Assembly: GCA_964465665.1 (NCBI GenBank)
Contig: CAYXKM010000160.1
Coordinates: 1-35,329, forward strand
Direction: 5' to 3'
DNA length: 35,329 nucleotides
From: JAKEGN01 sp964465665
Lineage (GTDB): Bacteria > Pseudomonadota > Gammaproteobacteria > Steroidobacterales > Woeseiaceae
Part shown: in pieces, positions 13,947 through 22,218 of the stretch
Layout of the letters: each line of letters starts with the position of its first letter
Position numbering within the stretch: the stretch's first letter is position 1
The notes under the pieces: generated by a model
Told to the model about the DNA's origin: nothing
The model's database searches: none
What the model saw: the letters and a program-made list of their open reading frames with translations, nothing else
Program-made: the position numbers and the translations under genes

Positions 13947-16652
13947 ATGAGCAAGCCGAAACTCGTGCTGGTGGACGGTTCCTCGTATCTTTACAGGGCC
14001 TTCCACGCGCTGCCCCCGCTGACATCCTCGAAAGGCGAACCGACCGGAGCCGTGCACGGGGTCCTTAGCATGCTGAACAAGCTGCTCAGAGAGGAATCCG
14101 GTAATCACATCGCCATAATATTCGACGCACCGGGACGAACATTTCGCGACGAGATGTTCGATGAGTACAAGGCGAATCGCCCGCCCATGCCGGACGATCT
14201 GCGCGCACAGATCCAGCCTGTACTCGATGCCGTACCGGCGATGGGGCTGCCATTGTTGCGGATAGACGGCGTCGAGGCCGACGATGTCATAGGTACATTG
14301 TGCCGGCGTGCCGTGGAACAGGGCTTCGAGGTTGTGATCTCGACGGGCGACAAGGACATGGCTCAGCTCGTCGACGATCACGTGAGCATCGTCAACACGA
14401 TGACCGGCTCCGTACTCGACCGCGATGCCGTAAAGGAAAAGTTCGATGTCTTCCCGGAACAAATCATCGATTACCTGGCTCTCGTCGGCGACAGTTCCGA
14501 CAACATTCCGGGCGTACCGCGGGTTGGCGCGAAAACGGCCGCAAAATGGCTGAATCAATACGGGACGGCTGACGCCATCATCGAAAATGCCGCGGAGATT
14601 TCCGGCAAAGTCGGTGAAAGCCTCAGGGAGCATCTCGATCAACTGCGATTGTCGCGCCAGCTTGCAACCATCGTCCAGGATGTCGAACTGCCCGTTGAGC
14701 CCAAGGCTCTCAAAGTCGGCAAGGCTGACCTTGCGGCATTGAAATCCCTTTATACGCACTTCGAACTCAGGTCATTGCTGCGGCAGTTACCCGGCCTGGC
14801 AGAGACGCCTGCAGAAGCTCCGCCCGTTCCGGCCAGTGGCGAGAAAGGCCAGTTCGATACGGTATTGACGCAATCCGCGTTCGACGGCTGGCAGGCCCGG
14901 ATTCGCAAGGCCGACCTGGTCGCCATTGATACGGAAACCAACAGCCTGAATTACATGCAGGCGGAACTCGTCGGGATTTCACTGGCCGTGACACCGGGCG
15001 AAGCCGCCTATATCCCGCTTGCGCACGACTACCCGGGCGCACCGGAACAGCTCAATCGGGCGGCCGTCCTCGAGTCCCTGCGGGATTTTCTCGAGGATCC
15101 GAAGCACAGGAAGGTTGGACATCACCTCAAGTACGACGCACACATCTTTGCCCGTTACGGAATCAGGCTGCAAGGCATGCAGTTTGATTCAATGCTCGAA
15201 TCCTACGTCTTGAACAGCGTCGCAACCAGGCATGACATGGACTCCACCGCTGCGCATTACCTTGGCATCGAGACCATTCACTACGAGGACGTCGCGGGCA
15301 AGGGCGCGAAACAGATAACGTTCAACCAGGTCGCACTGGAGGATGCCGCGCCGTACGCGGCCGAAGATGCCGACGTGACACTGAGACTTCATCAGCACCT
15401 GTGGTCACAACTCGAGAAGACTCCCGCATTGAAGGAACTCTACGAGACCGTCGAGCAGCCGCTGGTTCCGGTACTGCTTGCCATGGAGGAAACAGGCGTC
15501 CTCATCGACCGCAAAATGCTGAAAACGCAAAGTGGCGAACTCGCCGAAAAAATGCTGGAACTCGAGGGCAAGGCTCACGACATGGCCGGCGGTCCTTTCA
15601 ATCTTGGCTCGCCGAAACAATTGCAGGAGATCCTGTTCGACAAACTGGGCTTGCCCGTCTTGCGGAAAACACCAACGGGACAACCCTCCACTGCCGAAGA
15701 CGTTCTGCAGGACCTCGCGGCCGACTATGAACTCCCGGCCGTCATCCTGGACTACAGAGGTGTCGCGAAACTCAAGAGCACTTATACCGACAAACTGCCA
15801 TTGCAGATCGACCCGGACACAGGCCGTGTGCACACCTCGTACCACCAGGCGGTTGCCGCCACAGGGCGATTGTCATCGACTGACCCGAACCTGCAAAACA
15901 TTCCCATTCGAACTCCGGAGGGCCGGCGCATTCGCCAGGCATTTGTCGCGCCGGCGGGCCATGTGATTCTTGCTGCGGATTATTCACAGATCGAATTGCG
16001 GATCATGGCGCACCTGTCCGGGGATGCGGGATTGCTGAAGGCATTTGCCGACGAACAGGATGTGCACCGCGCGACGGCCGCCGAGGTTTTCAGCATCGCA
16101 CCGGGCCAGGTAACGGCAGACCAGCGTCGCTCGGCCAAAGCCATCAACTTCGGACTGATGTACGGCATGTCCGCATTCGGCCTGTCGAAGCAGCTCGGAA
16201 TCAGCCGTGGCGAAGCACAGGAGTACGTCGACCTGTATTTCGAACGCTATCCCGGCGTGAAGAATTTCATGGATGGCATACGCGCAACTGCCCGCGAGAT
16301 GGGATTTGTAGAGACCGTTTTCGGCCGCCGCCTCTATCTCCCCGAGATCAATGACCGCAACATGCAAAGACGACAATACGCGGAACGCAGCGCCATCAAT
16401 GCGCCGATGCAGGGTACGGCCGCGGATATCATCAAGAAAGCGATGATCGCGGTTCACGACTGGTTGCAGAAAGACCTGCCTCCGGCACGAATGATCATGC
16501 AGGTACACGACGAGCTGGTGTTCGAGGTGGAGGCCGGCGCAGTCGCTTCCGTCAGGGCCCAGGTCGTGGACCTCATGAGCCGCGCTGCGTCGTTGCGCGT
16601 GCCATTGCAGGTCGACACCGGTACCGGCCTCAACTGGGACGAGGCGCACTAG
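13947..16652 (+). CDS. polA: DNA polymerase I
   Basis: PolA fills gaps, removes RNA primers and acts in repair. It has 901 residues with all three domains. The N-terminal 5'-3' exonuclease has the SYLYRAFHALP start and the GVEADDVIGT metal site. The 3'-5' proofreading domain is intact, with Asp328 and Glu330 in DTETNSL and a YAAEDADVTLRL motif. The polymerase domain has motif A with Asp678 (DYSQIELR), motif B (RRSAKAINFGLMYG) and motif C with Asp855 (HDELVFE). The ATG at 13947 is the natural start. The downstream gap to engB carries a probable small RNA. Confidence 0.97.
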   Translation: MSKPKLVLVDGSSYLYRAFHALPPLTSSKGEPTGAVHGVLSMLNKLLREESGNHIAIIFDAPGRTFRDEMFDEYKANRPPMPDDLRAQIQPVLDAVPAMGLPLLRIDGVEADDVIGTLCRRAVEQGFEVVISTGDKDMAQLVDDHVSIVNTMTGSVLDRDAVKEKFDVFPEQIIDYLALVGDSSDNIPGVPRVGAKTAAKWLNQYGTADAIIENAAEISGKVGESLREHLDQLRLSRQLATIVQDVELPVEPKALKVGKADLAALKSLYTHFELRSLLRQLPGLAETPAEAPPVPASGEKGQFDTVLTQSAFDGWQARIRKADLVAIDTETNSLNYMQAELVGISLAVTPGEAAYIPLAHDYPGAPEQLNRAAVLESLRDFLEDPKHRKVGHHLKYDAHIFARYGIRLQGMQFDSMLESYVLNSVATRHDMDSTAAHYLGIETIHYEDVAGKGAKQITFNQVALEDAAPYAAEDADVTLRLHQHLWSQLEKTPALKELYETVEQPLVPVLLAMEETGVLIDRKMLKTQSGELAEKMLELEGKAHDMAGGPFNLGSPKQLQEILFDKLGLPVLRKTPTGQPSTAEDVLQDLAADYELPAVILDYRGVAKLKSTYTDKLPLQIDPDTGRVHTSYHQAVAATGRLSSTDPNLQNIPIRTPEGRRIRQAFVAPAGHVILAADYSQIELRIMAHLSGDAGLLKAFADEQDVHRATAAEVFSIAPGQVTADQRRSAKAINFGLMYGMSAFGLSKQLGISRGEAQEYVDLYFERYPGVKNFMDGIRATAREMGFVETVFGRRLYLPEINDRNMQRRQYAERSAINAPMQGTAADIIKKAMIAVHDWLQKDLPPARMIMQVHDELVFEVEAGAVASVRAQVVDLMSRAASLRVPLQVDTGTGLNWDEAH

Positions 16653-16701
16653 CTATTTTTCTATATTTTTCAGTAAGTTAGTTTTTCTCGGAACTAAGAA
16701 T

Positions 16702-16835
16702 GCTCATTCTGTTCAAAGCTTTCGAGTGCATTAGTCACTTGCCCGTTTACCTCCCTAGACGGGCGAGCAACCCGGCAACCCCAAGCCGGTTGCGTTCCTG
16801 GCCCCGGACCGTCATGGTCCGGGGCTTTTTGTTTT
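16702..16835 (+). ncRNA. Candidate Hfq-type small RNA between polA and engB (Spot 42/ErsA/sX13 position)
   Basis: The 212-base polA-engB gap holds no ORF but three consecutive hairpins. Hairpin 1 has arms 16738-16746 and 16759-16767, with loop TTACCTCCCTAG. Hairpin 2 has arms 16767-16776 (one bulged C) and 16785-16793, with loop AACCCCAA. Hairpin 3 is a strong terminator (16801-16825) followed by a T-rich run. Gly-rich target sites would pair with the exposed C-rich loops, as described for sX13 and ErsA. Spot 42 (spf) occupies the same polA-engB position in E. coli. A -10-like TAAGAAT (16695-16701) after an AT-rich stretch would give an RNA of about 125-135 nt. The 5' end is uncertain. Confidence 0.65.
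16801..16835 (+). terminator. Intrinsic terminator of the polA-engB small RNA
   Basis: A 10-bp GC-rich perfect stem (GCCCCGGACC / GGTCCGGGGC, loop GTCAT) is followed directly by TTTTTGTTTT. This is a textbook Rho-independent terminator for plus-strand transcription. The stem is not followed by a T-run on the minus strand, so it does not serve engB. Confidence 0.9.
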
Positions 16836-16864
16836 AACGGCCGAAGCCAGGGCCAGACCGCCTT

Positions 16865-17449
16865 TCAGCCCGCAAGGAACCGTTGCAGCACGAAGCGTGC
16901 CTCGTCCAGGCCCTGGCGGTCCAGCGCCGAAAACAACTGGGCACTGGCCGCAACACCGAGTTCCTTGCGCGCGGCGAGCAATGTGCTGGCGGCCTTGCCG
17001 CGACTGAGCTTGTCTGCCTTGGTCAGCAGGACATGGACCGGGATCGCAACCTGCCCCGCAAAACCGAGCATGAGGCGATCGAAATCGGTAAGGCCACGGC
17101 GACTGTCAGCGACCAGCAGCAGTCCGCACAGACTCTCGCGAGTCTCGAAGTAGTGCTGCAACAACTCGCCCCAGTGTCGGCGCATGGGCTCAGGCACGCT
17201 GGCAAATCCGTAACCCGGCAGATCAACGAGTCGTTGTCCTTCGGCAAGATGAAAGAAATTGACGAGCTGCGTCCGGCCCGGCGTCTTGCTGGTTCGGGCG
17301 AATTGCCGGCGGTTCACGATGACATTGATGGCGCTGGACTTGCCGGCGTTGGAGCGCCCGGCTACCGCCACCTCGCGGCCCTCGTCCGGGACGAATTGCC
17401 CGGGCGAATTGGCGCTCAGCAGGAATTGTGCATCTGGGTATAGCGACAT
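16865..17449 (-). CDS. engB: Ribosome-biogenesis GTPase EngB (YihA/YsxC)
   Basis: EngB is an essential small GTPase needed for assembly of the large ribosomal subunit. The 194 residues match the family. The P-loop is GRSNAGKSS (31-39), G2/switch I is TPGRTQ (56-61), G3 is DLPGYGFA (76-83), and TKAD supplies the guanine-specificity motif. The gene is convergent with polA and the candidate small RNA and divergent from the cytochrome c4 transcript. The same arrangement around polA, a small RNA and engB is seen in E. coli and, in part, in Pseudomonas. Confidence 0.95.
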   Translation of the reverse strand: MSLYPDAQFLLSANSPGQFVPDEGREVAVAGRSNAGKSSAINVIVNRRQFARTSKTPGRTQLVNFFHLAEGQRLVDLPGYGFASVPEPMRRHWGELLQHYFETRESLCGLLLVADSRRGLTDFDRLMLGFAGQVAIPVHVLLTKADKLSRGKAASTLLAARKELGVAASAQLFSALDRQGLDEARFVLQRFLAG

Positions 17450-17470
17450 GGGATAAGGCCCCGGTTTGTG

Positions 17471-17476
17471 TATAAT
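17471..17476 (+). promoter_or_regulatory. Consensus -10 (TATAAT) for the cytochrome c4 - dsbA transcript
   Basis: A perfect TATAAT lies 22 bases outside the engB start codon, directed away from it. No good -35 is visible at the expected distance, so an activator may be needed or the promoter may be weak. Transcription from here gives a leader of about 190 bases before the cytochrome gene, containing the possible short ORF at 17509. Confidence 0.5.
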
Positions 17477-17508
17477 TTGGGGCTGCTGTGCGGCCGGAAA
17501 GGTTGCTT

Positions 17509-17676
17509 ATGGTGACGGCTCCGACCCCCTGCAGCAAGGCCGCCCGCCGGATCCTGCCGCCGGTGATGTGGCCAATGACCCAGATCCGGGACTCGACTCC
17601 GCGGGCTGACCCGGCAGAAAACTCACTTGAAATTGTCACGACGGTGGCGCTGCCACCGGGTCACTGCAACGGTTGA
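17509..17676 (+). CDS. Possible 55-aa leader ORF translationally coupled to cytochrome c4
   Basis: An ATG at 17509 is preceded by a good ribosome-binding site (GGAAAGG, six bases before). It opens a 55-codon frame ending in TGA at 17674-17676. The stop overlaps the cytochrome ATG (17676) as TGATG, the classic coupling arrangement, and the cytochrome gene itself has no obvious Shine-Dalgarno. The peptide is Pro-rich, has no signal sequence and resembles no protein I know. A 7-bp hairpin (17642-17648 / 17652-17658) lies near its end. It may be a leader peptide, a real small protein or a chance frame. Confidence 0.35.
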   Translation: MVTAPTPCSKAARRILPPVMWPMTQIRDSTPRADPAENSLEIVTTVALPPGHCNG

Positions 17677-18305
17677 TGAATATGACACAAAAGCTCACCG
17701 CGTTCGGACTGCTCATCCTGCTGGCTGGAGGCGCCGCACAATCCTCGAATCTCGTCGAGGGATCGGCCGAGGTCGGCAAATCCAAGGCCCTGACCTGCGG
17801 TGCCTGCCACGGAACCGATGGCAACAGCGTCAACCCCATGTGGCCGAGCGTTGCCGGCCAGCACTCGACCTATACTTACGAACAATTGCAGGCGTTCAAG
17901 ACCGGCACACGCTCGGACATGCTGATGTCCGCGCAAACGCTTGCCCTCAACGAACAGGACATGCGTGATCTGGCCGTCTATTTCGAGTCTCAGGCGCCGG
18001 CCGCAAAACCGGTAGCCGACGTCGCTACCCTTACCAGCGGCGAACAGTTGTATCGAGGTGGCGACGACGAAGCAGGTATTCCGGCGTGTCTCGCCTGCCA
18101 CGGTCCGACCGGCAGCGGCAATCCGGCAGCGTCGTACCCGTCGCTTCGCGGGCAATATGCCGTCTACACCGCGAAACAGCTCCGGGATTACGCCAGCGGG
18201 GCCCGCAAGTCGGATGGCCCAACCAAGGTCATGCGAGACATTGCACAACGCCTGAGCGACAAAGACATTGCCGACCTGGCGTCCTACATCCAGGGCCTCA
18301 AGTAG
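17676..18305 (+). CDS. Cytochrome c4 (dihaem, periplasmic)
   Basis: This is a dihaem cytochrome c4 that carries electrons to terminal oxidases in the periplasm. From the ATG at 17676 it is 209 residues. It has a signal peptide (TAFGLLILLAGGAAQ) and two similar class I domains, each with one CxxCH: CGACH (41-45) and CLACH (138-142). Probable axial methionines lie in the DMLM and TKVM regions. ATG 17682 is an alternative start. It sits upstream of dsbA, as in Pseudomonas and relatives, which fits a shared need for periplasmic thiol handling of haem-binding cysteines. Confidence 0.93.
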   Translation: MNMTQKLTAFGLLILLAGGAAQSSNLVEGSAEVGKSKALTCGACHGTDGNSVNPMWPSVAGQHSTYTYEQLQAFKTGTRSDMLMSAQTLALNEQDMRDLAVYFESQAPAAKPVADVATLTSGEQLYRGGDDEAGIPACLACHGPTGSGNPAASYPSLRGQYAVYTAKQLRDYASGARKSDGPTKVMRDIAQRLSDKDIADLASYIQGLK

Positions 18306-18395
18306 CCCTGTATTGTGGCCGGCACGTCCAAAAAGCCACTAAACCATTTTTCGACCAGCCTGTCAGATCCTGTGTTCAAACCTGGAATGGAAAGT

Positions 18396-19241
18396 ATGAA
18401 ATTCATGACGAGTATTGCGCTTGCCCTCTGCCTTGCGCTCACAGCTTGTTCGGCCGACGAGCCGGAACCGACCACCGTCGACACCGCTCCTGTCGAAGAA
18501 GAGGCGGTCGCCGAGGAAAGCCCGGAAGCGCGGCCGGAGCAAACAGCCGATGACGAACCTGTTGAAATCGTTGAAGAGTCTTCGGCAGAAGTCATCGAGG
18601 AGAGCTCCGACGAACCTCTGGTTCTCGCTGCAGCCGATACGCAGCCGGTCAACCGGGAGTGGCAGTTTACCGAGAATAAGCAATATTTCCGCATGGTGCC
18701 GACGCAACCCACCGTAGGTGGCGCAGACAAAATCGAAGTGGCGGAGTTCTTCTGGTACGGATGCGGACACTGTTACGACTTTGAACCGCATATCAATCGA
18801 TGGTCGGAGAACAAGCCGTCCAGCGTGCGCTTCGTGCGAATTCCGGCCACCTGGAATCCGCTGGTAATGCTGCACGCGCAACTTTATTACACCGAAGAAG
18901 TCCTGGTTAAGAACGGCAAGATTGCAGACCCCGAGCAGTTCCGAAATACCGTGTTCGAGGAGTATCACAAACGCGGCAATCGCATGACAACCGAGGCGGC
19001 GATTCAGAGCGTGTTCACGCGACAGGGCGTAAGCGCCGACGATTTCACCAATACCTGGAAATCCTTTGAAGTTGCCCAGAAATTGCGGGTTGCGCAGGAC
19101 CTTGCGCGACGATATTCCATCAGCGGTGTTCCAGCTATCGTGGTCAATGGGAAATATCGCACCGGAGCGGCGGAGGCCGGTGGATATCCGAAATTACTGG
19201 AAGTGATCAACGAACTGGTCGAGCGGGAAACGATTCGCTGA
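18396..19241 (+). CDS. dsbA: DsbA-family thiol:disulfide oxidoreductase with lipoprotein anchor
   Basis: DsbA introduces disulfides into exported proteins. The ATG at 18396 has GGAAAG upstream and gives 281 residues. The N-terminus is a lipoprotein signal with lipobox LTAC (Cys18). A strongly acidic, Glu/Pro-rich linker follows (about 21-78), then the thioredoxin fold. The active site is CGHC (123-126) in the FFWYGCGHC context typical of DsbA, with His in the CxxC as usual but Gly instead of Pro. The cis-Pro loop is SGVPAIVV. Ordinary DsbA is soluble, so lipid anchoring with a long charged tether is unusual. ATG 18387 is an alternative start. Confidence 0.9.
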   Translation: MKFMTSIALALCLALTACSADEPEPTTVDTAPVEEEAVAEESPEARPEQTADDEPVEIVEESSAEVIEESSDEPLVLAAADTQPVNREWQFTENKQYFRMVPTQPTVGGADKIEVAEFFWYGCGHCYDFEPHINRWSENKPSSVRFVRIPATWNPLVMLHAQLYYTEEVLVKNGKIADPEQFRNTVFEEYHKRGNRMTTEAAIQSVFTRQGVSADDFTNTWKSFEVAQKLRVAQDLARRYSISGVPAIVVNGKYRTGAAEAGGYPKLLEVINELVERETIR

Positions 19242-19254
19242 GCTGCCCCGGCCT

Positions 19255-20205
19255 TCAGCCATTGTCCTCGGAAACGATGCGCCACTGCGCATCCGAATAA
19301 CGCTTCCAGTATAGGCGCTTTGTGGTTGTGACCGACCCGCTTGTGTCTGTCAGCACCTGGGTGAACCTGCTGATGTAGAGATCCGGTTCCTCCGGGTCCG
19401 CCAGCAGCAAGACATTGCTGACATCGACTGCCGTCAGGGGACGCGCGGTGAAAGCGCCGAGGCGAAACGCGGACCATGCCGCCTTGTCCAATCCTCGGTG
19501 TCTGAACCCATCGTCATAGAGCGAAAGGTACGCGACCAGGTCCTCTTGTTGCATGCTCTGGCGCCACAGGTCCAGCACGATGCGCAACTCGAGGCGAATG
19601 CGTTCGATTTCGGCCGGATCCAGCCAGTGCAGCTCGCGCGCCACGATGACCGGTGTCTCCATCGGTCGCAAGTGAGGGCCAAGCGAGAGCAATTCATCGT
19701 TCGGCAGTGCAAGGCAGCCGTCCGTGTCCAGGGCAGGCCGTCGCGGCAGATTCCGGTCAACACCGTGCAGCCAGATGCCGTTGCCCGTCCTTTCCCTGTA
19801 CTGATCCCACGCATTTGGATAATCCAGCGAGAACGCGGCAACTCCGTATTTTGCGTCCAGCTTGCTCGTATCGAGCCTGCTGGTGATGAAATAAACGCCC
19901 AGCGGCGTCTTCCGGTCCCAGGCACGTTGCTTGCCGACACCGTTCTGGCCGATCGACATGTAGCGCTCATCCTGGGCGACAATTCGATTCTCTGAAACCG
20001 TAAAGCGATAGAGTGTCGCCGCGTTGGTGTCTGCGACCAGCACATCCGTCACCGATTCCGGCACTTCGAGCAGGTATGCGGGCATGCGCTCCACAGGGTC
20101 CATCGGAACGATGGAATCGGCTGCCGCCGTCGCAACCGACAGGCACATCAGTGCAACCAACGTGCGCGTGCAGTAACCGGCAGAAATCCTCTGTAGCCTG
20201 TGCAT
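19255..20205 (-). CDS. L,D-transpeptidase-fold (YkuD) protein of the YafK/Cds6 type with C-terminal NTF2-like domain
   Basis: This exported YkuD-domain protein acts on peptidoglycan or its cross-links. The ATG at 20205 is followed by a signal peptide (TLVALMCLSVATAAA) and gives 316 residues; upstream in-frame codons overlap the divergent gene and look non-coding. The catalytic region has His147 in WLHG and Cys164 in DTDGCLAL. Classical L,D-transpeptidases read SHGCxR, but here the Arg is replaced by Ala, as in YafK/DpaA and Cds6-like proteins. The C-terminal roughly 110 residues (QEDLVAYLSLYDD onward) look like an NTF2/SnoaL-type domain. Whether it makes or cuts a bond is open. Confidence 0.87.
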   Translation of the reverse strand: MHRLQRISAGYCTRTLVALMCLSVATAAADSIVPMDPVERMPAYLLEVPESVTDVLVADTNAATLYRFTVSENRIVAQDERYMSIGQNGVGKQRAWDRKTPLGVYFITSRLDTSKLDAKYGVAAFSLDYPNAWDQYRERTGNGIWLHGVDRNLPRRPALDTDGCLALPNDELLSLGPHLRPMETPVIVARELHWLDPAEIERIRLELRIVLDLWRQSMQQEDLVAYLSLYDDGFRHRGLDKAAWSAFRLGAFTARPLTAVDVSNVLLLADPEEPDLYISRFTQVLTDTSGSVTTTKRLYWKRYSDAQWRIVSEDNG

Positions 20206-20308
20206 TGTTCCCGTCGCTCCTGGCCAACGGCGAATATTACAGCTGCCCGGTAACCACCTCCATGATAAGGTTCGCAAAAATCCGGATCCCTGTTCTGAGG
20301 AGTGCTTC

Positions 20309-22114
20309 ATGCTGACCAAGGACTCAGTGCGACAGCAGTGTCGATTCATGAGCGTCCCGGCCATGCTGATGTTGTTTGTGAGCAGTACTACCGCTCTGGC
20401 CGAGACGTCTGCGGATGCGGCTTTCGACAAGCTTGCGACAGACTACCTGGAGTCCCTGCCGGGGCTGTCACCGGTGAACGCGACACTGATCGGCGATCAT
20501 CGGCATGACGATCAACTGGACCAGGTGAATCTTGCTGCGCGAGAGCGCCGTGCCAAAACCTACAAGGATTTCCGCCGCCAACTTGCCGACATTGACTGGA
20601 ACGAACTGTCCCGCGCCAAACAGGTGGACGCAGACCTGCTCCTGCTCGATATCGATTCGAACCTGTGGAACCTGGAGAAGTTTGCCGAATGGGCATGGAA
20701 CCCCATGATTTACGTAAATCTCTCCGGCAGTGCAATTTACGGACTCATGGCGCGTGACTTCGCGCCGCTGGCAACGCGTCTCGAAAACGCTGCGTCGCGC
20801 CTGGAACAGTTGCCGCGGTTCCTGCAGCAATCTCGCAGTGCGATCGAGCCTGCGCGCGTGCCGAAGATTCATGCTGAAACGGCCATACAACAAAATCCCG
20901 GGCTGAATTCCATCATCGATACGATGGTGGCACCGAATCTTGATGCGCTTGCGCCGCCGTCCCGTGCGCGGCTTGAGGCCGCTATCGAGACCGCGAGGAA
21001 TGCCGTCGCGGAACATCAGAACTGGCTCGAAGAAGAGCTGCTTCCGGCAGCTACCGGTGAATTCCGTATTGGTGCAAACCTTTTTGACCAGAAGCTGAAG
21101 TTGACACTGAATTCACCGCTGACCCGGCGTGAGATCCGGCTTCGAGCCGAGAATGAGTACGACGCGGTCAGAAACGAGATGTATGCGATTGCGAAGGCCG
21201 TATACGCTGCACAACATCCCTATTCGAGTTTCCCCGATCAGCCGGACGAATCTTACAAACAGGTCATCATTCGTGCCGCGCTTGAGCAGGCCTATCAACA
21301 GCTTCCCGATCGCGACGGGATAGTCGAGATCGCCAGGCAGAACCTGCAGCAGGCCACCGACTTCGTCAGGGAAAGAAACATCGTTACGGTGCCAGATGAT
21401 CCGATCGACATCATCATAATGCCGGAATTCCAGCGCGGCGTATCCGTGGCTTACCTGGACCCGCCTGGCCCACTCGATCGCGGCCAGAAAACCTTCTACG
21501 CTGTCGCACCGCTGCCGGACGACTGGACCGACGAGCAGGTCCGGTCTTTTCTTCGCGAATACAACCTGCTGTCGATTCAGGACTTGACCATCCACGAGGC
21601 GATGCCCGGTCATTATCTGCAGTTGGCGCTGAGCAATCGCTATCCTTCGACACTGAGATCAGTGCTGTGGTCGGGACCGTTCGTCGAAGGCTGGGCAGTT
21701 TATGCCGAAAGGGTGATGATCGACGAAGGCTATCTCGACGGCAACCTGCTGATGCGTCTCATCAACCTGAAGTGGTATCTGCGTTCCATTACCAACGCCA
21801 TCATTGACCAGGCTATCCACGTCGACGGCATGACTCGTGAAGCGGCGATGAAGCTGATGATCGAGGGCGGCTTCCAGGAAGAACGTGAAGCGGCCGGAAA
21901 ATGGATTCGGGCACAGCTTTCCTCAACACAGCTGTCGACCTATTTCGTCGGCTATCAGGAGCACATTGACATGCGCCGCGAAATCGAGAGTGCCTGGGGC
22001 GATGAATTCACCTTGCGCCGTTATCATGACCAGGCGCTGTCCTACGGATCACCGTCGGTCAAATACGTGCGGGCATTGATGCTGGACGAGGAAATCCCGC
22101 GCAGCGTTCGTTAA
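20309..22114 (+). CDS. DUF885-family exported metallopeptidase-like protein
   Basis: This 601-residue protein of the DUF885 family is probably periplasmic. The ATG at 20309 has GAGGAG eight bases upstream and a signal peptide ending near LAETSA. The zinc-peptidase-like motif HEAMPGH starts at His429 (H429, E430, H435), with the downstream glutamate in FVEGWAVYAE, the pattern of gluzincin peptidases. The family is abundant in proteobacteria, and its substrates are largely unknown. It is divergent from the YkuD protein gene with about 100 bases between start codons. Confidence 0.9.
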   Translation: MLTKDSVRQQCRFMSVPAMLMLFVSSTTALAETSADAAFDKLATDYLESLPGLSPVNATLIGDHRHDDQLDQVNLAARERRAKTYKDFRRQLADIDWNELSRAKQVDADLLLLDIDSNLWNLEKFAEWAWNPMIYVNLSGSAIYGLMARDFAPLATRLENAASRLEQLPRFLQQSRSAIEPARVPKIHAETAIQQNPGLNSIIDTMVAPNLDALAPPSRARLEAAIETARNAVAEHQNWLEEELLPAATGEFRIGANLFDQKLKLTLNSPLTRREIRLRAENEYDAVRNEMYAIAKAVYAAQHPYSSFPDQPDESYKQVIIRAALEQAYQQLPDRDGIVEIARQNLQQATDFVRERNIVTVPDDPIDIIIMPEFQRGVSVAYLDPPGPLDRGQKTFYAVAPLPDDWTDEQVRSFLREYNLLSIQDLTIHEAMPGHYLQLALSNRYPSTLRSVLWSGPFVEGWAVYAERVMIDEGYLDGNLLMRLINLKWYLRSITNAIIDQAIHVDGMTREAAMKLMIEGGFQEEREAAGKWIRAQLSSTQLSTYFVGYQEHIDMRREIESAWGDEFTLRRYHDQALSYGSPSVKYVRALMLDEEIPRSVR

Positions 22115-22120
22115 ATCGTC

Positions 22121-22207
22121 GGTCGCCTGCGATGCAGGCTCCTACAAACTCTTTCGACGCCCGCGTCGCCCGAAGCGCGGTTGTAGGAGCCTGCATTGCA
22201 GGCGACC
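22121..22207. repeat. REP-like inverted pair (27-bp arms)
   Basis: Left arm 22121-22147 and right arm 22181-22207 are reverse complements over 27 bases with one mismatch, separated by 33 bases. Each arm holds its own small palindrome (GCCTGC-GAT/ATT-GCAGGC) followed by CTCCTACA or its complement. This is the layout of REP/BIME elements, and the GCAGGCTCCTACA core is like REP families of Pseudomonas and Xanthomonadales. It lies between two convergent genes (stop at 22114 and stop at 22219), the usual location, where it may act as a bidirectional terminator or mRNA stabiliser. Confidence 0.8.
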
Positions 22208-22218
22208 CGGTGTGAATC

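Noticed and set aside
13665..14759. Minus-strand open frame (364 codons) opposite lptM and polA
   Set aside because: Overlaps two firmly identified genes; no recognisable domain or ribosome-binding site.
16655..16864. A tRNA or protein-coding gene in the polA-engB gap
   Set aside because: No cloverleaf or start/RBS/ORF combination is visible; the hairpins fit a small RNA better.
20206..20430. Extended N-terminus of the YkuD protein up to 20430
   Set aside because: A signal peptide begins at the ATG at 20205, and the extension overlaps the start of the divergent DUF885 gene.
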